NCBI GenBank assembly: GCA_964019695.1
Contig: OZ026521.1
Span: 35,958,939 to 36,022,938, forward strand
Length of the DNA: 64,000 bases
Direction: 5' to 3'
Source of the DNA: Loripinus fragilis
Lineage: Eukaryota > Mollusca > Bivalvia > Lucinida > Lucinidae
The notes below the pieces were generated by a model. The model worked only from the letters and a program-made list of their open reading frames with translations. It searched no databases and was not told the origin of the DNA. A program made the translations under genes and the position numbers. This document shows, piece by piece, positions 11,275-22,743 of the stretch. How positions within the stretch are numbered: the first letter of the stretch is position 1; every line of letters starts with the position of its first letter.

Positions 11275-13970
11275 TCATGCTCTTAAATATCAAAATGCCC
11301 CCAACTGTAGGCATTCAAACACCCATAAGCATGACAAACACAACATTAGAGAGCCAGAAAAACAGAAACGTATTTTGCTTTTTGAGCAATTTAAATCTCA
11401 TACTCCAGCGATATGAGAATGAAAAAACCCTTCAAGCCCGGGGTCTTGTCTCATGTTTGATTGCGTAGGAACTCAGGTACTTGTCAAATTTCCATATATA
11501 AATATATATATTATCTAATCAAGATACTCAGATATTTGTCAATATATATTTATTTAATCAAGATAACTTCAGTCAAAATGCAGCAAATATATGATACCTA
11601 CGAGTATAAACATACGCTTTTCGGTATATCATTGCATAATAATTTTAAATTTTAAGCTATGCAATTCAACACCGTATCACCCGCGTTCAGTATTAGCATT
11701 TTCCGTAAGTATTCTCCTCCGTCAGACTAATAAAATCTTGGTGTGCCCCGCGAACAAGTACACCAGCGTCCGCGGATCAGATCAACACTTTTGACCATAG
11801 GCACCTTATTTAAATGACGTTGTCTACTAAATACTAAGAGCAATTACTATATTATTTTTTGCAAAATTGCTATCGATACTCTGGCTTTTAAGATATAAAT
11901 GTTAAAGTAAATGTTATTTTTGGATTCTTTCAGTTCGATCGACTGAAAGCAATTTTTGTCTTTCCAAATAGTTTCCACCGTGTTAAACACTATGTTGTAA
12001 TCTAACATTAGAGTTTGCAAGGTGTGCGATACTCTAAGCACAAGGACTGTTGTTTGATTGTTACAATAAATTTTAGTTGGATATAGATTGAATTTTTTTT
12101 ACCCTTTTACGGAACCAACCCTCCCCTCAACCATAAAACAAACGATCCCCTAGACAAGACTAGCCGAAAATTATTTGCGATCAAAAAACGGTATGACCCC
12201 AAATGAAAATTTTGAATATGGTTATCCCCATTCTAGTGCTCTTCAGCAAATTCGTCTTAAATCGGAGCGTTACAAGCCGTATAAAGCCGCATATCATCCA
12301 ACGAAATGTGATGTAATTAATGACGTCAAACAATTTCCGACAGTATATCGCAGGATACACTGTCGCAATTTTTTGACGTTATCCAACCAGATGTTGCGTT
12401 ACAAATGCAAAGTGCATTAGAATGCCCTTTCATTCGGCTTAAACTTTACGCATATGATGTGATAAGTACCATTACATGCATTCTCGCGAGACCTGACGAT
12501 ACCTCATCTAGATCTCTTGCATTTCGCCCTTTGCATTAAGGGTAACCAGCGATATTTGGCTAGTCCCGTTCAATTCTCGCACTCCTGTAGTGACATAATT
12601 CATTGTTAAAAATAGTAAAAAGTTAAATTTTTGATAGTTCATCATTTCTCTTTAAGTCAATACTTTCTGAATGTAAAGCCCTGATTCATGCAAGCGGTGA
12701 TCACACAATATATGTTTAATAAAAATGGCGGTTCAATCCCAGTATGCACCGAGCGAAATGCGACAGGTTAGTACGTGCTAGCGTGCTTCCTGTCTGCGAC
12801 AATGTCATTACATGCACGCATGTGCTGCCCCGTATTATTGTATAATCTTATCATAGACATGTGTTCAGATGCCAGGTGTCACTCCGAACATCCGCTTTCT
12901 TATCAAGCAAAATATAGATGACTAAAATAGATGTCATTACTGATAGCATATCTGCAATACATTTTAACTTAATTCACCTTTTATAGACAATCAGGAGAAA
13001 AATGAGCTGCTATTATCATCGACCAAGGGCAACTGTTCCGGACAGTATTACTCCTATGGCCTCGCCCAACCAATAACCATAGTTAAGCCAGCTCATGGGA
13101 ATTCAGTACTTATACGATGTTCTTTCATTTGTCACACATGTGAAAAGCCATTTTAAAATGCTATCCAGCGGGCTAGAGGTTATTTTATCGATGTCTTCTT
13201 CCACTTCATGTCATCCAGTGCGTACGTAGCGAAGGCTCTGACGAAAATACTAATACTGACTTCAGAATGCTGTTTGAAATACATAAAATGAGTTTTCGAG
13301 GTAACAAAAACCATACAAAATGGCGCGAAATGGCCCCTTACAACTAATCATCACTTCGTATACAATATATACAAGACTGTATGCTTAAAAACAGAATTTC
13401 TGCTGATCTCGAGCACATGGCTGCTCGTCCTCGTGGTAATGAGAGGTTTTTCGATTGGCTGAGTTAGTCATGTGATAATTATAGAGTTCCCAAAGAAATC
13501 CGGAAAAAGTACGGAAGGCCTATAAAATTGAATATAGATACAACTCTACGTGCTCGAGTTTGCTTAAATAGACGTTGCAATGCCGCATTTCCAAGCTGGG
13601 ATATGTTTGAATTATTGCTTTTCGTGAGTGGTGTTGTCTGACATACATTGTATACTTAGCGAATTCGCTAAGGTTTCTTTTTATATAACTCAGCTTATTT
13701 GGACCGCTGCCTAAATTTTCAAATGCGTCATCGGGCCACAGAAAATGAATATATATGCCGACCAGTTATCTAAATAATCAAAGAATATTTTCATCTGAAA
13801 AATCAAAATTCGGCAAACATGGTAAGAATTCTATACTTCTTTGCAACTTTGAGTGAAATTCAAATGTTTTACATCAAATATCTCACAATGTACAAAGTGC
13901 GCATGCATGCTGATGCAATAAGAAAGTTATTGTATGATTGTGCGCATGTACATACGCACAGCCCATACAA
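11275..13970. other. non-coding stretch, no gene recognised
   Basis: AT-rich, with TATA-rich runs at 11495-11560. Apart from the diverged fifth palindrome at its start (to about 11332), no reading frame longer than about 80 codons looks like protein and no splice-framed exon or repeat family was recognised. Confidence 0.45.
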
Positions 13971-14198
13971 AGAGGCCCTGGATGATTTTTATGGATATAG
14001 GGATATTGGCCAAATACTTAAAGCGATATGGGATACTTTTATGAACATTCAAAGTACTTTTAGGGATATGGTGATACAAAACTTTCTGAAGTGGGGTGAA
14101 TTTTGGGGATATTTGCCCATTTCTTTTTTTGGATATGGGATACTTTTCAAAATATTTAAAGGGATATGGGATACCTGGTACCCCCTTCCAGGGCCTCT
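13971..14198. mobile_element. 228-bp MITE-like element with 12-bp perfect inverted ends
   Basis: AGAGGCCCTGGA at 13971-13982 is the exact reverse complement of TCCAGGGCCTCT at 14187-14198. The interior repeats GGGATATGGGATAC in variants (14019-14035, 14062-14072, 14133-14145, 14160-14173). An open frame runs through it but follows the internal repeats and shows no protein family. Confidence 0.55.
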
Positions 14199-14236
14199 GC
14201 AATAAGTTACCCTAATTGCTTAACCAGAACCATATA

Positions 14237-14406
14237 CAGTAAAACCTGTCTAAAACGGCCGCCGTTTTCAAGACCAATTATCGCTTAATGCAGGTCAAAA
14301 GTATTGCAGAACGCTCCAATACTTTCGACCTTCATTAAGCTATCATTTGTCATTATGAAATTTGTTTTGCTTATTTTTGAGTGGCCACTTAAGACAGGTT
14401 TTACTG
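14237..14406. mobile_element. mariner/Tigger-type MITE, intact copy
   Basis: The ends CAGTAAAACCTGTCTAA (from 14237) and TTAAGACAGGTTTTACTG (to 14406) are inverted and flanked by TA on both sides, as expected for Tc1/mariner-pogo insertions. The interior contains TTAATGCAGGTCAAAAGTAT and GAGTGGCCACTTAAG. A second copy, split by another insertion, is at 16518-17006. Confidence 0.85.
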
Positions 14407-14554
14407 TAAGCCGGTATCCAGCAATAGGTACAAGTTGGCATGCACACCCATCGAAGACACAGACCAGCCTGGACGTGACAAATCAGGCCTAGCATGCGAC
14501 ACATTCGTGGAAAGTTATTTGACATCGCTGACAGACCATTTTTTACATTTTTCT

Positions 14555-15440
14555 AGAACGGAGATTAAGGTCACAGTGACCAGGAAACAAAACTCTGCGA
14601 CCTCAAGACCTATCTACATACCAAATTTGGGATTCTTACCTCAAATAATTTAGGCGATAATGCCCCCGGCACGATTTTCCTAGAACTAAGGTTAGAGGTG
14701 AATGTCAAAGTGACCTGGAAAAATTATGCGACACTCAGCAACCAAAATCACACTGGTAAATGTATACGTCGATTTGGTGGTATTAACGCGTATTGCCGGT
14801 TCGTCATAGACCGGAAGTGGTCGACATTGGTGTTGATACTGCATAGAAAAACATGACATATGCCTAAAGGACTATAGACTTCAATCATTTTTAAATATTG
14901 AGTATGTGCATGGCGATTTATACAGGCGTGTAGGAATAATTTCGAGTACCGATCATCGAGATCGGTACTCGAATATATTCCTAAATGCTTACATAAATCG
15001 CCATGTGCATGCCGAATACTTAAAAATAATCTAATTCTATAGTCCTTTAGGCAAATGGCATGTGTTTTTTTTATATAGTATCAACACAAATATCGACCAC
15101 TTCCGGTCTATTAAGTACCGGCAATACGCGTAAATACCACCAAATCGACGTATACATTTACAAGTGTGAAAATATGTATCCACTATCCACATTTCGGAAT
15201 CATGCTTCAAATAATACGAGATATGCTCCAGACACGATTCTTCTAGAACTGAAGTCATGTACCAAATGTGTGATTCTTATGTCAAATAATATACGAGATA
15301 TGCTCTGGATACGATTATTCTAGAACTAATGTCATAGGTCAAGGTCACAATGACCCAAAAGCAGTACGCGACACTTAGCAATTCCAAGATGTATCCACAC
15401 ACCAAATTCGGGATTCCTATTTCAAATAATAAAACATGTA
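14555..15440. repeat. degenerate ~150-bp tandem repeat, split by a fold-back
   Basis: Phrases such as CTAGAACTAA, GGTCAAGGTCACAATGACC, GCGACACT(C/T)AGCAA, ATACCAAATTTGGGATTCTT and CAAATAATACGAGATATGC recur at 14555-14750 and again at 15170-15440. The interruption between them is the 422-bp fold-back listed separately. Confidence 0.7.
14748..15169. repeat. 422-bp fold-back element
   Basis: The arms are ~200 bp: left starts CACACTGGTAAATGTATACG and right ends CGTATACATTTACAAGTGTG. Matching landmarks include GACCGGAAGTGGTCGAC with TCGACCACTTCCGGTC, CCTAAAGGACTATAGA with CTATAGTCCTTTAGG, and a centre of CGAGTACCGATC / GATCGGTACTCG near 14943-14973. It sits inside the tandem array at 14555-15440. 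No coding content. Confidence 0.85.
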
Positions 15441-15922
15441 AGAGATAATAGATTCACGGCATACTCACAATCTGTACACAGATAGCGTCCGGAGAAGAAT
15501 TCAACACAAAGGAAAATGATTCAAACCTTTATCAACGCATACGCGTATCCGGAGAGGGGGGGCAGGGGTCCGGACCCCCCCCCCTTGAAAATCAAGAAAA
15601 CAGTTTTTTTTTAGCAATACTTGTCCGAATCCCCTGGAAAAAAAAACAAAAAAAAACTACCAAGCCAGCATTCATTATCGGGCTATCACCCGCATTTAGT
15701 GTTATATGGATCCTCTGTCCTTCCCTCATCAGCCCACCCCACAACCCCCCCCCCCCCAAAAAAAAAAAAAAAAAAAAAAAAACATATCAAAAGTGGACCC
15801 CCTCTGACAAAACTTTCTGGATCCGCGCATTCAAACCTTTATCAACGAGAGTAGCCTTACATTTTTGCAACGCAATGTCGCAAAGCATAATTCTTAACGT
15901 TTTCAGAGACTGAGGGATAAAA

Positions 15923-16168
15923 TTGAGCCGCGACATGAGATTTCCAACAATTAAATGTTGTATATGCGACCAGTAAAGTCTCAGATCAGCCTGCGCATAC
16001 GCTCAGACTGATCATAGCCATTGCCAGTAGCTTGAATATTCTATGACCGTAATTAAGGTACCGACCGAATAGCATTTGGAGTTTCTAAGCTCAATGTAGG
16101 CTGCAGAGGCTTGTATGAGTTTGCACGTGTCAAAATGCCACATTGTTGGAAATCACATGTCGCGGCCC
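15923..16168 (+). mobile_element. TA-type MITE family 1, copy B
   Basis: Left end TTGAGCCGCGACATGAGATT and right end GGAAATCACATGTCGCGGCC are inverted; the core CAGATCAGCCTGCGCATACG and TCAGACTGATCA is present. Same orientation as copies A and D. Confidence 0.85.
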
Positions 16169-16517
16169 AAATGTCAAAATCAGTCAGCTAGATTAAAATG
16201 TCTTGTTTGACACAAGCATTATAACGTTTCATGACATTCCAAGCGGCACGCGAGATATGGCCTTAAGGATTTCAGACCAAGGGGGGTAAATCGTAAACTG
16301 AGTCAGCGAAAGTGACCTTTCTTGTTCTCGAGAGTGAGCCTTCTGGTTCGCGACAATTTGTCACCTAAAGCTGCTCGCACTGGTGAACTTCCATTTTATA
16401 ATTTCAAACGCTTCGAACAAGGATTTCATACCAAAATCTGAGTCAGCAAAGAGCCATTTCTTGTTAGCGAAACATTGCGTCCACCAAACAACCGAAGTCA
16501 TACACGAACTCCATTTA

Positions 16518-17006
16518 CAGTGAAACCTGTCTTAAGAAGCCACCCAAAAATACATATGATAAATTTACTCTATTTCAATATTTCGGCCAAAGGCCTTTTT
16601 CAAGAAAAAACATGCACTTTAGTATCAACTACATAGTCTCTGTTCCACCATTTTGAATTTGTTTGTGAATATAAACAAATTCAAAATGGTGGAACAGAAT
16701 GGTGGAACAGAGACTATGTAGTTGATACTAAAGTGCATGTTTTTTCTTGAAAAAGGCCTTTGGCCGAAATATTGAAATAGAGTAAATTTATCATATGTGT
16801 TTAACATTATTCCCTATGGAATATAAATGAATATCACCCAAAAATAGACAAAACAAAGGTGTGAGAGCCATGTGGTATCTTAATGCAGGTCAAAAGTACT
16901 GCAGAATGCTCTGGGAGCAATAACTTTGACCTGCCATAGGCGATTATCGGTCTTAAAACCTATTTTTAGTCTTCTTTTGAGTGGCCGCTTAAGACAAGTT
17001 TTACTT
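16518..17006. mobile_element. mariner/Tigger-type MITE, split copy
   Basis: Left end CAGTGAAACCTGTCTTAAG and right end CGCTTAAGACAAGTTTTACT match the copy at 14237-14406, again with flanking TA. It shares TTAATGCAGGTCAAAAGTA and GAGTGGCCGCTTAAG. The left third is interrupted by the palindromic insertion at 16553-16834. Confidence 0.8.
16541..16846. mobile_element. Penelope-like palindromic insertion with 12-bp target duplication
   Basis: CACCCAAAAATA occurs at 16541-16552 and again at 16835-16846, flanking an insertion. Inside, a near-perfect palindrome has a left arm 16552-16664, an 8-base loop GTGAATAT and a right arm 16673-16798. Each arm holds ATATTTCGGCCAAAGGCC followed by TTTTTCAAG, a short stem that I associate with Penelope-like retroelement ends. 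The right arm has an extra copy of CTGTTCCACCATT. A long variable target duplication and head-to-head arms fit target-primed retrotransposition better than a cut-and-paste MITE. Confidence 0.65.
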
Positions 17007-17216
17007 TAGTATTAGCGATAGAATTCTAAGCGGTTTCCCGTTTATTCTACATGTTCTAGGGTACGCTATTTGTGTGGTTCACGCTGCTAGTGATTTCCTC
17101 TGAGGTATTCGCACAAAAGTTTTCCTATCCATCAAGCTGCGCAAAACCGGGCACTCGTAAGTAATTTGTCAGTGTTATTTGCCCCTTGGGTCTGCACTAT
17201 AATCACTATGTGAGCC

Positions 17217-17990
17217 CATCCATCCGTCCATTACCAGTTAGTGAAAATGTTCATAACTCTTGAACAATATGGTATATTTAAACAAATTAGTCCGGTAGAA
17301 AACAAGAATGACCTGGAACTTGATTTTTAGGTCTTTTTCTTCATGGATTCTTGTTGTTCAGACATTGTACATGATGAATCCAACTGATGCCACTTTGGCA
17401 TCATTGAGCGTTTTAAAAAATTAAAGATGGCGTCCAAGATGGCCATCAGTTATGCTCCTAACACCTATCTGGCCAACAGGTTCGCTAAAAAGAGCTCTAA
17501 TTTTAACTTTTTATGGATGTTAAGAGGCTAAATGATACAGACAATTAAAATGGAACATTGATTTGATTTAGAAGGTTAAATATTAAAGATGGCGCCCAAG
17601 ATTGCCGTCATTTAGTCCCCTAAGACCTGTCTTACCAAAAAACGCAATAAAAAGCATTTTAATGTTGACTTTGTATGGCTTTTTAGAGTCGAAATGATAC
17701 AAATTATTAAAATGGAACATTGTTTGATTCAGAAGGTTGAACTATTTACAATGGTGTTCAAGATGGCCGCCATTTTAAAGCAAAATCTCACTTGAAATCA
17801 GAATCACAGTTAATAGCCTTTTTTCTGATAGTTTTCAACAGTAGCTGCATTCAGCAAATTTGACTGGCATGATGTTGTTGTGTTTCAGCGTTGTAAAATA
17901 TCCGAGATGTCGTCCAAGATGGCAGAAATAGCAGGATGTATATTGTGGAATCACATGGGTTTTTATTATACACTGCACTGAAAAAAAATA
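17217..17990 (+). repeat. dispersed 'AAGATGGCGTCCAAGATGG' repeat, three degenerate units
   Basis: The phrase AGATGGCGTCCAAGATGGCC or a variant appears near 17425, 17587, 17752 and 17908. Unit starts carry CATAACTCTTGAACAATATG and TGATGCCACTTTGGCATCAT. The inverted counterpart occupies 20745-21500. Non-coding. Confidence 0.7.
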
Positions 17991-18399
17991 ACGGACTTAT
18001 TTTTTCATAATGGTAATGTTTTTTTGTGTGTCTTTGCTCTGGTAATCGTATCTATCAATCCATGCACTACTTTCAAGACTACTCTTGGCTGGATCTGATA
18101 AAACGAACCTTAATATCATGTTATTCTCATAAAAGTTCCTACTTTGGTCAAACATTCTGTCAAGAAATAATGAAGTGATAAATGCCAGGGTATACTGAAT
18201 GAACGATATCACCATAAACTCTGTGACAGCGTGCTTGCTCAAAGTACACACCTTTTTTTAATCAATATGTGGGAAAAATCAGCTTGAAAGTAGTTTATGG
18301 ATAGATTGCTAAAAAATAAAATTAAAAATACCAAAAAAAAGAGGGAAATACTATTTGCTTATGGAGCGCAGTGTATCAACAAACCAACGAGTGAGAGAT

Positions 18400-20275
18400 A
18401 TATCTGCATGCTGCAGATGTTAAATACCATCATGACTGCTGGTTGGGTGTAACCATTAAAGACATTCCTGCTGCTTAGGAGAAACAGTTACTGTAAAATA
18501 CAGGCCTGTTGGTCCGGTGCAGTTGTAACAACCATTACTATTATACTAGTCTGGTGCTAGTGCAACAGACAGCACAGATGGTTGGATATTTCTGTAACAA
18601 ATATGAATACTAGTACTGGTCCGGTGCAAGTTTTTCAGACATGCATGCGTGTAGGAGCAAGTTTAACAGACATGACTGCTGGTAAGTGCAACTGTTAAAG
18701 ACATGACAACTGGTCGGATACAATTGTTACAGACATGGCTGATGGCTGGTTGCAAATATAACATTCATGGAAGCTGATAAGATGAAACTGTAATGGACAT
18801 GCATGCTGATTGTATGCAACATATAAGGACATAACTGCTGGTCAGGTGCTACTGTAACATACATGCCTGATAGTCTGGTGCAATCGTGCTTAACAGCCCA
18901 TTGGTCGGGTACAAGCATATAAGACATAACTGCGGGTCTGAGGCAAGTGTAACAGACATACCTGCTGGCACAGCCCCACAACTATAATGTGTTTGCAAAT
19001 CTTACAGAAATGCATGCTTGTATTCGATGTGCCAAATGGCCCGGTGCAACTGTTACAAACATGTCTGCTGTTTCAGAGCAAAGTTTAAAGACATGGCTAC
19101 TGCAACAAGCCTGATAGTCTTGTGAAGCTGTTACATATATAACTGATGGCCTGGAGTCTTGGTTTAAGACATGTGTGCTTGATCAAACATGGAAATGGTA
19201 AAGATGTCTACTGACCCTGTGGCAATAATGACTGGGTTGCTGGTCTGGTACAAGTATAACAGACATGCACACTGATCCAATGCATGATTACCCAGCATTC
19301 CTGTTAGTCGGGTGCAATTGTAACATACATTATTGCTGGTGTGATGTAACAAACACACATGGCTGCAGATCCGGCGTCTCGGCAACAGGCATACAACTGT
19401 GCTGTTTCAGTACCACATAATTTGCATGTATGCTGGTAAGAATGTCTGATGTGATGGCCTTGTGGCAATACATGGGTGCCGTTCGATGAAACTTCAGCCG
19501 ATATGCCTGAAAACTTGGTACCATTCAATCAGACATGTCTCCTTTGAAAATCAAAGAGAAAAGCTACTCGATCGACGCCCCTCCATCAGACATGCCAACT
19601 TAAACTGTGAAACTTTAGTAGGCAAGACTATTGCTACGTTGTCAATGCAGCTACATGCCTGCTGGTCCAGTGAGACTCCATTGCTATGTCGCTGCAGCTG
19701 CAACAAATATGTATTCTGGCCTAGTGTAACTTCCACAAACATCACTGCTGTTCAATCATGCCTACTGGTTGAGTGATGTGCAAGATGGGTGCTTGCAGGA
19801 CTGTTGCCACTTAATATGCCTGCCGATCTTTTACCACTCAATCATACCACTCAACCAGTATGCCTGCCGATCTTTTACCACTCATTCCTGCATGCTTGCT
19901 GATGTTGTGTATCTCTTTTTGCCATACCTGCGTGTATGGTGTCTCACTATCAGCCGTGCCTGCTGGTGTGGAGCCTCACTATATGCCATGCCTTCTGGTG
20001 TGATGCCTCATTATCAACCATGCCTTCTGGTGTGTTGTCTCGCCATAGGCCACGCCTTCTGGTGTGGTCCCTCATTATCAACCATGCCCATTGGTGTGGA
20101 GCCTCACTATATGCCATGCCTTCTGGTGTGATGCCTCATTATCAGCCATGCCTTCTGATGTGTTGTCTCACCATAGGTCACGCCTTCATTATCAACCATG
20201 CCCATTGGTGTGGTGCCTCACTATTGGCCATGTCTGCTGGTCAGTTGCCACTGCAACCGACATTTTTACTAGTTA
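18400..20275 (+). repeat. 1.9-kb degenerate minisatellite with 128-bp higher-order unit
   Basis: From about 18400 a 30-45 bp motif close to ACATGCCTGCTGGTC, TGGTGCAACTGTAAC recurs dozens of times in diverged form. From 19920 it becomes a more regular ~32-bp repeat (ATGCCTTCTGGTGTG, CCTCATTATCAACC). There a 128-bp higher-order unit starting GCCTCACTATATGCCATGCC repeats at 19973 and 20101, and a 113-bp shortened one ends at 20214. Apparent reading frames are open in more than one frame and are repeat artefacts, not genes. Confidence 0.85.
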
Positions 20276-20354
20276 AGTGCAGATAGAAGGATGGATACAA
20301 ATACGGTGCTACTTGTACAGAGGAATCATCACATCAGACATTTTTGCTGAACTG

Positions 20355-20595
20355 GGCCCAAAATATAATGCTTCCTTAAAGTTAAGGACGACTTAAGCGA
20401 AGTATTGATATTTCAAAATGTTACATTAAATGTTTAATAAATCGCCAGGATCGATGCAGCACGTATTGTCAAAGACACCATTGTGATCTACAGAAAAAAC
20501 GAAACTATTTTGATTTTAATAAGTTCGAAACGTATTGTAAACAATACTTAATTTAAGTCTTCCTTAACTTTAAGGAAGCATTGTAATTTTGGGCC
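20355..20595. mobile_element. 241-bp MITE, GGCCCAAAAT ends
   Basis: Left GGCCCAAAATATAATGCTTC with CTTAAAGTTAAGGACGACTT is the reverse complement, with small gaps, of the right AAGTCTTCCTTAACTTTAAG with GAAGCATTGTAATTTTGGGC. The inverted ends are ~45 bp. It lies just beyond the minisatellite and, from the flanking wording, may have inserted into a diverged part of it. Confidence 0.8.
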
Positions 20596-20744
20596 TTGGT
20601 GCCATTCTCAGATATGCCTGCATTTACAGTGCAACTCTATTATACACGCATACCAAGTTTGTTTATTCAGATATGTGTGTTTGTAAAGGCATCTGGTCGG
20701 TTACAAATCCATCATTATGCCTACATGAAGGGTGCCGCTCCCAC

Positions 20745-21500
20745 GGGTTTGAAACAATTGTTGGCCACGATCTTGGACGCCATCTTGAATATGTCAAATG
20801 CTGAGTGATAGCATCACTGGGATCACAAGGATGATGTCTGTAATTCAAGAATCAGTAAAATAAGCATTTTGCATGCAAATCCCTGGACTTTGTTGGTCTC
20901 AGGGAAGATTTTCTTATACTTTTTGTGATAAACTGCCATCTTGGCGGCCATCTTGTCCGCATTTTTATTTTATTTGGTTACAAGCTAGTGTGTTCAGTTA
21001 GATTCCAACTTCATAGCAACAATTTAAGAAAGAAAAAGAGTTTGAGATATTATTTCCATATCACACAATTTTCTCTTATAATTGTCTACCATCTTGGACG
21101 CCATCTTGGATATATCGAAATGCTCAATGATGCCAGAGTGGCATCACTCGGATTTTTCAAGGACAATGTATGCACTACCAGAATCAACAAAGAAAAAAAG
21201 TTTAAAATCAAGTTCCAGGTTCCCACTAAAATTCGCCTGAATACTGCCGGACTAAATGCATGTCAACATTTCCTACCCACTGGCATACGAATCCACCTTT
21301 TTTTTTTTTATCTACATGGAGTTTGCTGAGCCATTGTCCAGCCTGTTGTGGTCAGTTAGTAAAAATCCTCATAACTCTTGAACCTTATAGGATATTTGGA
21401 TCAAACTTTGCATACTTATTTTACTATTATCTAACCACTGGTATATTTTACTGAAAATGCTCATAACTTTTGAACCACATTTTATATTTTAATCAAATTT
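20745..21500 (-). repeat. inverted copy of the 17.2-18.0 kb dispersed repeat
   Basis: CATCTTGGACGCCATCTTG occurs at ~20766 and ~21092 (period ~326), with GCATCACTGGGATCACAAGG and GATGCCAGAGTGGCATCACT. This is the reverse complement of the pattern at 17217-17990. At 21350-21480 two short AT-rich units carry CTCATAACTCTTGAACC. Confidence 0.65.
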
Positions 21501-22440
21501 TGCATACTTTTTAACAGTATCGAGTCACAGGTATGCAATACGGTGATAAGGCTTTGCCAAGAACATTTCTGGCAAATCCTAGGCGTCGTTTTGCATTCAT
21601 GTGTCTCGATAATATTAAATGTATTAGAACCCGCTTTAGTACGGAACCTATTTCAGAACGGCTATGTTGAAACACTCAATTCGGTTACCCAAACATTGTA
21701 CCTAGAGTTTCATTCTAATTAGCAAACATTCAACGTGGGTCGTACATATTACCGTCAGTTGATTTTGAATGCTATTTTTGTCGCCTGCTGGCTTTCTTTT
21801 CTAATAAATTACTTTCAGAGTGACAAACAGTTTCAAGCATCTTCTCCTGAAACTGCTTGCTCAAATTTCAAGGAAGAGGGAGCAAAAGTTTATAGATCAC
21901 TTTCACTGCCAAACGCGACTGTAGTCGAATTTACCGTTCACGGCCAAACGCGACTACAGTCGAAATTTAAAGGCACAGATGATAGCTGTCTATTTTTAAC
22001 CATAATAAGGGACGCAAATCTTTGTTCTTTATTTAAAAATGTTCAGGGGACATAATAATATCGTATGTAGAAGTGACTACGCAATTTTCTGTACAATAAT
22101 GGATTTAAAAAAATGTTGTAATGTCATTAGATTTCGGGGACGTCAAAAATAACGAAAACATGTCTAAGGGAATGACATACAGGATGCATTGAACCTTACA
22201 AATGCTATATTTTGATTTATTGCTGATGAAATGATATAACAGAATAAATCCTTATGTTTGAAACTTGGTGTAGCTCGATGTTTATCTATTTTTGCATAAA
22301 ATAGCTGTCTACAGGCATTTTTCATATTTTCAATATGGCTTCCAAAATGGCCGCAAAAGGTCATGTGACTATTTTTTTTATTATTGGTTGAAATGAAAGT
22401 TTTATATATAAGCAACATTCTGTGAAAGTTTCACAACAAA
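21501..22440. other. non-coding stretch with an unassigned open frame
   Basis: An open + frame at 21735-22055 has a hydrophobic segment near its start (ILNAIFVACWLSFLINYF) but begins at GTG, has no recognised family, and contains a direct repeat of CCAAACGCGACT (21911 and 21946). I do not call it a gene. The rest, including ATGGCTTCCAAAATGGCCGC near 22335, resembles the dispersed repeats nearby. Confidence 0.4.
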
Positions 22441-22743
22441 AGGTTGAATGGCTCCGGGGAGATACTCTGTGTTGAACCCATGTACCCTCAGTATTCAGGA
22501 GTCCTTAAAACATGCTTGGCACTGAGGTATTGGTTTTTTGAGGTACTTGGCAGCGAAAGTGATATATTGTCTAGATCACATGATCAAGATGACCGCCATG
22601 CCAATGTATGATAAAAATCGTCTTCTACAGAATCAGAGCTACTATGATCTTGAAACTTGGCGTGCAGTATCTGGGACATAAGCTCTACAAGGTTTATATA
22701 GATGATGACCAAGGGTTAACATAGACCTACTTAACGCCAAGGT

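Noticed and set aside
13819..14205. 128-residue open frame on the + strand
   Set aside because: Most of it lies in the 228-bp inverted-end element and translates its internal GGGATATGGGATAC repeats; the opposite strand is open too.
16585..16770. Functional hammerhead ribozyme in the palindrome
   Set aside because: The conserved CUGANGA part of the core is not intact (TTGAAAA), so only a loose resemblance to Penelope-type ends remains.
19769..20286. Overlapping 104-120-residue frames rich in H, C and W in the minisatellite
   Set aside because: The frames overlap on the same strand in different phases and follow the DNA repeat unit. This is what a repeat without stop codons produces, not a protein gene.
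21735..22055. 106-residue open frame with a hydrophobic N-terminal segment
   Set aside because: No ATG start, no recognised family, no clear splice sites, and it includes an internal direct repeat. It is not similar to the host gene's exons.
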